Positions 53,618 through 60,728 of a DNA stretch of 64,000 bases are shown piece by piece. A program made the position numbers and the translations under genes. The notes under the pieces were generated by a model, which ran no database searches, had not been told where the DNA came from, and saw nothing but the letters and a program-made list of their open reading frames with translations. Each line of letters starts with the position of its first letter. Position 1 is the stretch's first letter. The stretch comes from Agromyces laixinhei (GTDB taxonomy: Bacteria; Actinomycetota; Actinomycetes; Actinomycetales; Microbacteriaceae): the NCBI RefSeq assembly GCF_006337065.1, contig NZ_CP040872.1, positions 992,001-1,056,000 of the forward strand, written 5' to 3'.

Positions 53618-53670
53618 CATTAATGGCACAGCCTCACCGGCGTCCTCGCGGAATGACCCACTGACACGAA
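53618..53670 (+). other. Displaced 3' end of the integrase gene
   Basis: From the second CATTAATG the sequence continues in the integrase frame as M-A-Q-P-H-R-R-P-R-G-M-T-H and a stop at 53661-53663. This shows what the native C-terminus was before ISL3 inserted. Confidence 0.8.
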
Positions 53671-53696
53671 AAAACCCCCGGTAAACCGGGGGTTTT
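53671..53696. terminator. Bidirectional rho-independent terminator
   Basis: Perfect 12-bp stem AAAACCCCCGGT / ACCGGGGGTTTT with a two-base loop, flanked by A-run and T-run. It lies between the integrase end and tRNA-Phe and could stop both. Confidence 0.9.
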
Positions 53697-53701
53697 GACT
53701 G

Positions 53702-53774
53702 TGGCTCCGACCGGCATCGATCCGGTGACCTTTCGATTTTCAGTCGAACGCTCTACCAACTGAGCTACAGAGCC
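53702..53774 (-). tRNA. tRNA-Phe (GAA)
   Basis: Seventy-three bases fold as a cloverleaf: acceptor GGCTCTG with CGGAGCC, D-arm TAGCTCAGTTGGTAGAGC, anticodon loop CTGAAAATC (anticodon GAA) and T-loop region CCGGATCGATGCCGG, discriminator A, no encoded CCA. It contains the right attachment repeat from anticodon loop to T-arm, so it is the integration target, restored intact by the element. Confidence 0.95.
53717..53744 (+). repeat. Right attachment repeat inside tRNA-Phe
   Basis: Same orientation and 27/28 identity to 26165-26192. It covers the anticodon loop through the T-arm, a standard crossover zone for tyrosine integrases that use tRNA genes. Confidence 0.85.
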
Positions 53775-53823
53775 TCGAAGCATCCGCTCGGCCGAAGCCG
53801 AGAAAGATACCTCGATAAGGAGA

Positions 53824-53853
53824 AAGCCCCTTCTCTCGTAAGGGAAAGGGCTT
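53824..53853. terminator. Hairpin between tRNA-Asp and tRNA-Phe
   Basis: AAGCCC and GGGCTT form a stem with an inner CCTT/AAGG pairing option. It separates the two tRNA genes and may be a processing or termination structure. No T-run. Confidence 0.3.
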
Positions 53854-53863
53854 GTCGCCTGAG

Positions 53864-53937
53864 CGACCCTGACGGGACTTGAACCCGCGACCTCCGCCGT
53901 GACAGGGCGGCACGCTAACCAACTGCGCTACAGGGCC
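53864..53937 (-). tRNA. tRNA-Asp (GTC)
   Basis: Seventy-four bases: acceptor GGCCCTG / CAGGGTC with discriminator G, D-arm TAGCGCAGTTGGTTAGCG, anticodon loop CTGTCAC (GTC) and T-arm CGGGTTCAAGTCCCG. No CCA encoded. It is transcribed with tRNA-Glu upstream and tRNA-Phe downstream. Confidence 0.95.
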
Positions 53938-53983
53938 TCGTGGTGTCTTGCGACACCGAGCTATTCAATTGTACGTCGTGCAG

Positions 53984-54056
53984 TGACCCCAACGGGATTC
54001 GAACCCGTGCTGCCGCCGTGAAAGGGCGGTGTCCTAGGCCACTAAACGATGGGGCC
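53984..54056 (-). tRNA. tRNA-Glu (TTC)
   Basis: Seventy-three bases: acceptor GGCCCCA / TGGGGTC, discriminator A, D-arm TCGTTTAGTGGCCTAGGA, anticodon loop CTTTCAC (TTC), T-arm CGGGTTCGAATCCCG. First of the Glu-Asp-Phe cluster, a common order in Actinobacteria. Confidence 0.95.
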
Positions 54057-54225
54057 GGAGGGCGATGCCTGGGCACGCCCGCCGACAGCCAAGCATACGT
54101 GCAGTCGCGCGAGATGGCAAAACGACCCGCAACGACGCGTTGACTCATGATGGATGCCCGCGAAGTGGCCGAGGGCGACGAATCGAAGACGGGCTGTGCA
54201 GCGGTCGGGCATGCGAGCGTGCGCG

Positions 54226-55062
54226 TCATATCACGGGCTCGACGGTGGCCATCCATCGCGTGAGCTCGGCGGAGAGCGCGGCGGGAGCATCGAGCTGGAT
54301 GAGGTGCCCGGCATCTTCGATGATCGTGACTGATGCGTGTGGGATCGCCCCTTGGAGCCGGTCTGCCCGGTCGGCGGGAATCCAGGTGTCTTCGGCGCCC
54401 CAGATGATGTGCACGGGTTCAGTGAGCGTGCCGTACTCGGGTTCGATCTGCTCGGTGAAGCGTTCGTCGGCTTGCGCGATCTGGCGATAGAACGCGGTCT
54501 GCCCCGCGTCATCCGCCCACGGCTCGACGAGCATTGCGAGGTCATCGTCGCGCAGTCCGCGATGGCTTGCTCCTCGGATGTAGGCCTCGATCGCCCCGCG
54601 GTGCACCGCCGGAGGCAACTGCGCGAAGACGCGTGCGTGTTGCTTGACCAGCGTGAAGTACGGCGAGCCCCACGGAGACAGAGCCACCACGTCGACGAGG
54701 CAGAGCGAGGCGTACTGCGCACCGTGCAGCAATCGCGTGCGAAGCGCCACAGCGCCGCCGAGATCATGAGCGACGACGTGCGGTCGGTCGAGACCCCACT
54801 GCTCGAGCAAGTGCGCGAACAACTCACCCTGCGCGCCCAGGTCGACCGGGTGCTGCGCCTCTTTCGAGGAGGCGCCGTAGCCCGGCATGTCCCAGAGATA
54901 GACCGTGAACCGCTGGGAGAGTGCTGATGCGATCGGATGCCACAGGGCTGACGACCAGGGCGTGCCGTGCAGGAACACGAGAGCGGGCCCCACCCCGAAA
55001 CGCTCCCACGCAACGGATCGTCCTTGCCAGTGCAACTCTCGGGTGAGGTGGTATCGGGACAC
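54226..55062 (-). CDS. Alpha/beta hydrolase with Asp nucleophile, 278 aa
   Basis: The oxyanion loop FLHGTPWSSALW, GYGASS and nucleophile elbow HVVAHDLGGAVALR place it in the haloalkane dehalogenase/epoxide hydrolase branch, where Asp replaces Ser. The late acid is near IIWGAEDTWIP and the His is in EDAGHLIQLD. Substrate unknown. ATG at 55062. Upstream of tRNA-Glu on the same strand, with no obvious operon partners. Confidence 0.87.
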   Translation of the reverse strand: MSRYHLTRELHWQGRSVAWERFGVGPALVFLHGTPWSSALWHPIASALSQRFTVYLWDMPGYGASSKEAQHPVDLGAQGELFAHLLEQWGLDRPHVVAHDLGGAVALRTRLLHGAQYASLCLVDVVALSPWGSPYFTLVKQHARVFAQLPPAVHRGAIEAYIRGASHRGLRDDDLAMLVEPWADDAGQTAFYRQIAQADERFTEQIEPEYGTLTEPVHIIWGAEDTWIPADRADRLQGAIPHASVTIIEDAGHLIQLDAPAALSAELTRWMATVEPVI

Positions 55063-55269
55063 CCTTCAATCGTGACAGCAACCAGGCACTCGAAGGCAGC
55101 GGATGCCGCGGCGCCGGCCACACACTCGCGACGGCACCGCCACGCGGCATCCGCGGACATGCCCGTGAAATGCCCGGTGTGGGCCGATCTCCCGCCTATC
55201 GTGGGGCTGCCAGTGCCCGAACCGAGAGTCGAGGAGCGCGGGGACCCGAGCCCGCGTGGACGGGGAAAG
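55063..55269. other. Divergent promoter region before M23 gene
   Basis: About 200 bases between the hydrolase and the M23 peptidase. It contains two GCGGATGCCGCGG / GCGGCATCCGCGG words facing each other (55,100 and 55,147), able to form a long-range pair. No gene. Confidence 0.35.
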
Positions 55270-56592
55270 ATGTACCGCACCACAGACCGAACGCCCACCG
55301 GCGGGGCCCGAACGAGCCCGGCATCAGGCGGCGTTCGGCGAGCCGGTCGCTCGCGTGCCGCGCGGCGTCTCGTCGCCCTGGTCGCGATCGTCGGTGCCGC
55401 ACTCATGGCTCCCGTGATCACGCCGATGCAGCAGCCCGCGATCGCGGCGACGTATCCGAGCTGGGACGAACTGCAGGCAGCCAAGGCCAACACCGCCGCC
55501 GGCGCTGCGGCGGTCGAACAGGTCACCGCACTCATCGCGGAGCTGGAGGCGAACGTCGCGTTCACGCGAGCCGAGGCCGAGCGCCGCACCGACGAGCTCT
55601 TCCTCGCCCAGCAGAAGTACGACGAGGCCGTGCTGCGTGCCGATCAGATCCAGGCTCAGGCCGACGCATCCGCTGCAGAGGCGGTGGCAGCCGAGTCGAA
55701 CGCCGGCCAGGTCGCAGCGCAGCTCTACCGCTCGGGCGGCAGCGACGTCGGGGTGAACCTCTTCCTCGATGCCGGTAACGCGCAGGCGACCGACACGCTG
55801 CTCTCCAAGCTCGGCAACATGGAGAAGATGGTCGAGCGCACCTCGAGCATCTACGACCGCGCACAGGAGAAGCAGAACACCGCCGAGGCGCTGAGCGGCC
55901 AGGCCGAAGTGGCGCAGGGTGAGCGCGAGAAGCTGCGCATCGCCGCCGAAGCGGCCCTCGTCGCGGCTCAGGAGGCGCAGGCGGCGGCCGAAGCAGCACT
56001 CGCCGAATCGCAGGCGAAGAAGATCGAGCTCGACGCCCAGCTCGCGTTCCTGAAAGACGCCGAGGCGAAGACCACGGCGGCCTACGAAGAGGGCGAGCGC
56101 ATCCGCAAGGAGGAAGAGGAGCGGCGCCGACAGGAGGCCCTGCGTGCCGGCTCGCCGGGCACGCCGGCCTCATCGGGCTGGGCATTGCCCGCGAGCGGCG
56201 GACTCACGGGCGGCTACGGGCCGCGATCGCCGATCTGCGCCGGCAGCGGTTGCTCGGGCAGCTTCCACTACGCGGTCGACATCGGCACCGGTTGCTCGTC
56301 TCCGATCTACGCCGCGAACAGCGGAGTGGTGACGTTCTCGGGGTACTCGGGCAGCTACGGCAACTTCATCAAGGTCGACCACGGCGGCGGCATCTCGACC
56401 GGCTACGCGCACATCCGCGACGGGGGCCGTTTCGTCGGCGTCGGCGAGTGGGTCGGCGCCGGGCAGAACATCGCGTCGAGCGGCACGACCGGGGCATCGA
56501 CGGGCTGTCACCTGCACTTCGAGGTCTACAACGGCGGCAGCCGCATCGACCCCGAGCCGTTCATGGGGGACCGGGGGGTCTACTTTGGCTGA
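55270..56592 (+). CDS. Secreted M23 (LytM-type) peptidase with coiled coil, 440 aa
   Basis: N-terminal signal or anchor (RRLVALVAIVGAALMAPVIT, about residues 34-53) is followed by a coiled coil (~60-285) rich in Ala, Glu, Lys and Arg, then the M23 domain. The metal ligands are in SFHYAVDIGTG (His, Asp) and CHLHFEVYNGG (His-x-His), and a conserved GYAHIRDGG lies between. It hydrolyses peptidoglycan cross-bridges, and the coiled coil resembles FtsEX-activated RipC/EnvC-like hydrolases. ATG after GGGGAAAG. The stop overlaps the NlpC gene start by eight bases. Confidence 0.9.
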   Translation: MYRTTDRTPTGGARTSPASGGVRRAGRSRAARRLVALVAIVGAALMAPVITPMQQPAIAATYPSWDELQAAKANTAAGAAAVEQVTALIAELEANVAFTRAEAERRTDELFLAQQKYDEAVLRADQIQAQADASAAEAVAAESNAGQVAAQLYRSGGSDVGVNLFLDAGNAQATDTLLSKLGNMEKMVERTSSIYDRAQEKQNTAEALSGQAEVAQGEREKLRIAAEAALVAAQEAQAAAEAALAESQAKKIELDAQLAFLKDAEAKTTAAYEEGERIRKEEEERRRQEALRAGSPGTPASSGWALPASGGLTGGYGPRSPICAGSGCSGSFHYAVDIGTGCSSPIYAANSGVVTFSGYSGSYGNFIKVDHGGGISTGYAHIRDGGRFVGVGEWVGAGQNIASSGTTGASTGCHLHFEVYNGGSRIDPEPFMGDRGVYFG

Positions 56593-57865
56593 CAATCGCA
56601 CCAGACCGCTGTCGCGCGTGAAGCCCGCAACCATCTTCTCGGCGGTCGCCGTCGGCGCGGTGACGGCGTCGGTCGTCGCCGCGGGCGGGCCCGCCATGGC
56701 CGAGCCCGACTACCCGTCGTGGAGCGAGATCGAGCAGGCCAAGAGCAACGAGGCCACGAAGCAGGCCGAGATCGCACGCGTCGGCGAGCTCCTTGTGGGC
56801 CTCCAGCAGGCAGCGGATGCCGCGGTGCAGGCGTCGCAGATGGCGGCCGAGTCGTATCGCATCGCCGCCGACCAGCGCGACCAGGCGGCCGAACGAGAGC
56901 AGACTCTCGCACGGCAGGCCGGCGAGGCCGACGCCGTGGCGGAGATCTCGAAGATGCGCGCGGGCCTGCTCGCAGCGCACATCGCGAAGGCCGGGGGCAA
57001 CGACCTGAGCTCCGAGCTCGTCTTCGCGGGCGACGGCGCCGATGGCCTGCTCAAGCAGCTCGGCATGGCGACGAAGCTCGGCGAGCAGTCGCAGGCCGTC
57101 TACGAGCAGGCGATCGCCGACCGCAACACGGCTGACTCGTTGCGTGCGCAGGCCACCGAAGCGGCCGCAGAGCGCGCGAGGCTCGCGGCACTCGCAGAGG
57201 CGAAGGCGACCGAGGCGAATGCCGCAGCGGAATCGGCGATGGCTGCCGTCACCGCGCAGGAGCAGCGTTCGGCCGAGCTATACGCCCAGCTCGCGACCCT
57301 GAAAGACACGACCGCCGAACTCGAGCGCGAGCGCGTCGAGGGGCAGGCGCGCGAGGCGGCGATGGCAGCCCTCGAGGCCAGCCGGCCGAGCACTCCGGCG
57401 CCGCCGTCCGGGGGAACCGGCGGCAGCGGCGGCAGCAGCGGCGGCAGCGGCGGCAGCACCCCGGCGCCGAACCCCGACCCCGCCCCGCCGAACGCGAGCG
57501 CGGTCGAGACGGCGATCTGGTTCGCGAGCCAGCAGCTCGGCGAGCCCTACCGGCTCGGCGGCGCAGGCCCCGACGAGTGGGACTGCTCTGGCCTCACCCG
57601 CGCCGCGTACAGCGCTGCGGGCATCGGCATCGGCACGCACTCGGCGACGAACCAGTACCACACGCTCGCCGGCCGCGGCAAAGCCGTGCCGCTCGGCAGC
57701 GTGCAGCGCGGCGACCTGCTCTTCTGGGGCTCCAGCGGCAACTACTACCACGTCGCCATCTACCTCGGCGGCGGCCGCATCCTCGAGGCGCCCGACTACG
57801 GCAAGCCCGTGCGCGAGTGGCCGATCTGGGGCAGCCCCTCAGCCGCGGCGCGCCCCGCCGGCTGA
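56585..57865 (+). CDS. Secreted NlpC/P60 peptidoglycan hydrolase with coiled coil, 426 aa
   Basis: TTG start overlapping the M23 gene by eight bases. Signal peptide (residues ~18-40, ending AMAEPDYPSW), a coiled coil (~45-265) homologous to that of the preceding gene, a Pro/Gly/Ser linker (GGSGGSSGGSGG), then NlpC/P60: catalytic Cys in DEWDCSGLTRAAY and His in YYHVAIYLGGG. It cleaves peptide stems in cell-wall turnover or cell separation, as RipC/RipA do. The two enzymes clearly arose from a common coiled-coil precursor with different catalytic heads. Confidence 0.92.
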   Translation: MADNRTRPLSRVKPATIFSAVAVGAVTASVVAAGGPAMAEPDYPSWSEIEQAKSNEATKQAEIARVGELLVGLQQAADAAVQASQMAAESYRIAADQRDQAAEREQTLARQAGEADAVAEISKMRAGLLAAHIAKAGGNDLSSELVFAGDGADGLLKQLGMATKLGEQSQAVYEQAIADRNTADSLRAQATEAAAERARLAALAEAKATEANAAAESAMAAVTAQEQRSAELYAQLATLKDTTAELERERVEGQAREAAMAALEASRPSTPAPPSGGTGGSGGSSGGSGGSTPAPNPDPAPPNASAVETAIWFASQQLGEPYRLGGAGPDEWDCSGLTRAAYSAAGIGIGTHSATNQYHTLAGRGKAVPLGSVQRGDLLFWGSSGNYYHVAIYLGGGRILEAPDYGKPVREWPIWGSPSAAARPAG

Positions 57866-57870
57866 CCGAC

Positions 57871-58029
57871 GAGGTTCGCCGCACGCCGCGCCGCGCCGCG
57901 CCAGTGCTGGCCAGCGCTGCGCCAGGTTCGCCGCGCGCTGCGCCAATGCTGCGCCAGGTTCGCCGCGCGCTGCGCCAGGTACGCCGCGCGCTGCGCCAGC
58001 GCTGCGCCAAGGTTCGCCGCACGCCGCGT
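57871..58029 (+). repeat. Imperfect GC-rich tandem repeats
   Basis: Five copies of AGGTTCGCCGC (one with TACG) separated by blocks of GCGCTGCGCC, immediately after the NlpC stop. Units are 21-32 bp. No gene; likely slippage products or the remains of a coding tail. Confidence 0.8.
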
Positions 58030-58052
58030 ACAACGGTTTGCGCGTACATCGG

Positions 58053-58263
58053 TTTGTAGGACGAAGGCCTCGTTGTAGGACAGCGGGGCACGGTTTCGTC
58101 CTACCAAGCGGCCTTCGACCTACAAACCCGGTGGGGGTGAGGGGCTGGAGCCGGGGGCTGGAGCTTGGGAGCCGGGGCTGGAGGCTGGGGCTGGGAGCTA
58201 GGGGCAGGGGGCTGGGAGCGAGGGCAGGGGCTGGGTCCTACCACGCGGCCTTCGGCCTACAAA
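58053..58263. repeat. Three copies of a 29-bp intergenic repeat with G-rich core
   Basis: TTTGTAGG-N-CGAAGGCC followed by a variable hexamer and GTAGGAC occurs at 58053-58081 (plus), 58098-58126 (minus) and 58235-58263 (minus). Copies one and two face each other over a 16-base loop, giving a ~29-bp imperfect stem. Between copies two and three lies a run of about 100 bases of GGGGCTGGAG-type purine repeat, a candidate for G-quadruplex structure. This looks like a REP-type element or a structured RNA. Confidence 0.75.
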
Positions 58264-58267
58264 TACT

Positions 58268-58299
58268 GAGCGGATGCCGCGAGCCCGCGGCATCCGCTC
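58268..58299. terminator. Perfect 14-bp hairpin after ppa
   Basis: GAGCGGATGCCGCG and CGCGGCATCCGCTC flank a four-base loop. It lies 15 bases after the ppa stop (minus strand). It has no T-run, so it may stop transcription through a strong stem or stabilise the mRNA. Confidence 0.6.
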
Positions 58300-58313
58300 G
58301 GTTCATGCCGTGG

Positions 58314-58799
58314 TCAGTGACCGGGGAACTTCTCGATCGCCTTCTGGATGAGCCCCTCGGCCTCGGCCGCGTCGGCCCAGCCCTCGGTCTTGACCCACTT
58401 GCCGGGCTCGAGGTCCTTGTAGTGCTCGAAGAAGTGCTCGATCTCCTTGCGAGTGAACTCGGGGATGTCGTTGACGTCCTGGATGTGGTTCCAGCGCGGG
58501 TCGCCGGCGGGCACGGCGATCACCTTGGCGTCGCCGCCGCCGTCGTCGGTCATGTGGAAGACGCCGACCGGGCGCACCTTGACGCCCACGCCCGGGAAGA
58601 GCGGGTAGTCGAGCAGCACGAGCACGTCGAGCGGGTCGCCGTCGTCGCCGAGGGTGTTCTCGAAGAAGCCGTAGTCGGTCGGGTAGACGAACGTCGTGTA
58701 GAGCACGCGGTCGAGAAAGACCCGGCCCGTCTCGTGGTCGACCTCGTACTTGTTGCGGCTCCCCTTGGGGATCTCGATGACGGCGGCGTACTCGCCCAT
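58314..58799 (-). CDS. ppa: Inorganic pyrophosphatase, 161 aa
   Basis: Family I soluble pyrophosphatase, converting PPi to two phosphates. It shows [33 protein letters not shown] (the acidic metal-binding signature D-x-D-P-x-D), and [12 protein letters not shown]. Length is that of bacterial family I enzymes. The ATG is followed normally and GGAGAA precedes it. It diverges from tilS with 61 bases between starts, a common arrangement in Actinobacteria. Confidence 0.97.
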   Translation of the reverse strand: MGEYAAVIEIPKGSRNKYEVDHETGRVFLDRVLYTTFVYPTDYGFFENTLGDDGDPLDVLVLLDYPLFPGVGVKVRPVGVFHMTDDGGGDAKVIAVPAGDPRWNHIQDVNDIPEFTRKEIEHFFEHYKDLEPGKWVKTEGWADAAEAEGLIQKAIEKFPGH

Positions 58800-58860
58800 G
58801 CTGTTCTCCTTGATTCTGGAAGCTTCGTCGCCCGCGCGGGGCGCGGAATAAGGTTACTTG

Positions 58861-60016
58861 ATGCCTCACGATCAGCCGACGGATGCCGCGGCTCCCCGGC
58901 GCCCGCGCCTGACACCGCCGATCGCCGATGTGCGCCGGGCGGTGCGTGCCGTGCTCCCCGCCGGTGCCGAGTCGGCCGATCGCCGAGCCGAAGGAGCCGA
59001 GGGGCGACACGCCGAGCTTCGCGCCGGTCGGTCGACTTCAGCTCCTGCGACTCGGCGAGAACCGGGCGGCACACTCGTGCTCGTCGCCCTCTCGGGCGGC
59101 GCCGACTCGCTCGCCCTCGCTGCGGCCGCCGCGTTCGAAGCGCCGAGGGCCGGATGCCGCGCGGGCGCCGTCATCGTCGACCACGGGTTGCAGCCCGGCT
59201 CGGCCGAGGTCGCGGCTGCCGCGGCGGCGACCGCGCGAGAGCTCGGGCTGGGCCCCGTGCTCGTGCGACGCGTCGAAGTGCCGTCGACCGGGGCGGGCAG
59301 CGCGGGGGGTCCCGAGGCATCCGCTCGCGATGCCCGATACGGCGCGCTCGACGCCGCGGCGGCCGAGACCGGGCCGCCCTCGTGCTGCTCGGCCACACGC
59401 TCGACGACCAGGCCGAGACCGTGCTGCTCGGGCTCGCGCGCGGCTCGGCGCCGCGAGCCTGTCGGGCATGCCGGCGCGCGCCGGCCGTTACGCACGGCCG
59501 CTCCTCGGCATCCGCCGTGCCACGACCCGGCAGGCCTGCCTCGACGCGGGGCTCACCCCGTGGGACGACCCGCACAACCTCGACCCCACGTACGCACGGG
59601 TGCGGGTGCGCGAGCGCGTGCTGCCCGTGCTCGAGGCCGAACTCGGGCCGGGCATCGCCGAGGCGCTCGCGCGCACGGCCGAGCACCTCCGTGAAGACGA
59701 GGCGGCGTTCTCGGAGCAGATCGAGGAGTTCATCGAGGAGATCTGCGAGCCCGCAGAGGCCGGCATCGCGATCTCGGTCGGCGCCCTCTCGGCGAACCCG
59801 GCGGCGCTGCGACAGCGGGTCATCCGGCACGTCGTGGGCAGTGAGTTCGGCGTCTCGCTCTCTCGCACTCAGACGCTCGAGGTCGCCCGGCTCGTCACCG
59901 ACTGGCACGGGCAGGGCCCGATCGACCTGCCGGGCGGGGTGCTCGCGACCCGCGCGGGCCGGCACATCGTGCTGAGCACGACGGGGTCGACCGAGATCCT
60001 TCCGCACGACCACTGA
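58861..60016 (+). pseudogene. tilS: tRNA(Ile)-lysidine synthase gene with two apparent frameshifts
   Basis: TilS makes lysidine at C34 of tRNA-Ile2 and is normally essential. Frame one reads to [10 protein letters not shown] and contains [13 protein letters not shown] (the PP-loop ATP site). The next frame gives [20 protein letters not shown], the conserved motif, and the third frame continues [20 protein letters not shown] to the end. Each switch is repaired by adding one G, at a GGG near 59371-59373 and a GG near 59447-59448. Two such deletions in an essential gene are more likely to be assembly errors than a real pseudogene. If corrected the protein is about 385 aa. Confidence 0.85.
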
Positions 60017-60114
60017 GCGAGCCGAGCGAGCCGAGCCGGCCGCCCGCTGAGCACGGGGCACCGCCGACGCGGCGTAGGCTCGACGCATCCGTCGTCGTCA
60101 CAGAAGGAGCAGGC

Positions 60115-60666
60115 ATGTACGCGCGCGAGATCGAGGCCGACCTCACCGAGGTGCTCGTCACCGAAGCCGAGATCCATGCGAAGCTCGCCGAGCTCGCCCG
60201 CCGTATCGAGGCCGACTACGAGGGCAGGGACCTGCTGCTCGTCGGCGTGCTGAAGGGCGCCGTCATGGTCATGGCCGATCTCGCACGAGAGTTGCGGCCG
60301 CACCTCAACATGGACTGGATGGCGGTCTCCTCCTACGGCGCGGGCACCCAGTCGTCGGGCGTCGTGCGCATCGTGAAAGACCTCGACACCGACCTCACCG
60401 GCCGCCACGTGCTCATCGTCGAGGACATCATCGACTCGGGCCTGACGCTCAGCTGGCTGCGCGGCAACCTCGAGTCCCGCGGCGCCGAGTCGGTCGAGAT
60501 CTGCGCGTTGCTGCGCAAGCCCGATGCGGCGAAGGTCGAGGTCGACGTCAAGTACCTCGGCTTCGACATCCCGAATCAGTTCGTCGTCGGCTACGGCCTC
60601 GACTTCGCCGAGAACTACCGCAACCTCCGCGACGTCGCGATCCTGGCACCGCACGTCTACAGCTGA
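60115..60666 (+). CDS. hpt: Hypoxanthine phosphoribosyltransferase, 183 aa
   Basis: Purine salvage: hypoxanthine or guanine plus PRPP gives IMP or GMP. The PRPP motif HVLIVEDIIDSGLTL and VGVLKGAVMVMADL are plain; the ending VGYGLDFAENYRNLRDVAIL is the Hpt signature. Length is normal. An AGAAGGAG ribosome site precedes the ATG. It lies 98 bases downstream of tilS, as in most Actinobacteria. Confidence 0.96.
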   Translation: MYAREIEADLTEVLVTEAEIHAKLAELARRIEADYEGRDLLLVGVLKGAVMVMADLARELRPHLNMDWMAVSSYGAGTQSSGVVRIVKDLDTDLTGRHVLIVEDIIDSGLTLSWLRGNLESRGAESVEICALLRKPDAAKVEVDVKYLGFDIPNQFVVGYGLDFAENYRNLRDVAILAPHVYS

Positions 60667-60728
60667 TCCACCGCACGTCTACCGCTGATCCCTCGCGCGG
60701 CGAGCGGTCGCGGGCCTAGAGTCTTCGC

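Larger units (their letters stand above)
26165..53744. mobile_element. Integrative element at tRNA-Phe (about 27.6 kb)
   Basis: Bounded by direct repeats 26165-26192 and 53717-53744. It carries at its tRNA end a tyrosine integrase and an excisionase-like gene, a divergent HTH gene, an intact MobF relaxase, a decayed second relaxase and a large cargo of defence-like genes and IS elements. No type IV secretion genes, coupling protein or replication gene were seen, so it is best called an integrative mobilisable element or a decayed conjugative one. A shared operator motif links the integrase/excisionase and relaxase promoters. Mobility is plausible: integrase and relaxase motifs are intact. Confidence 0.8.
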
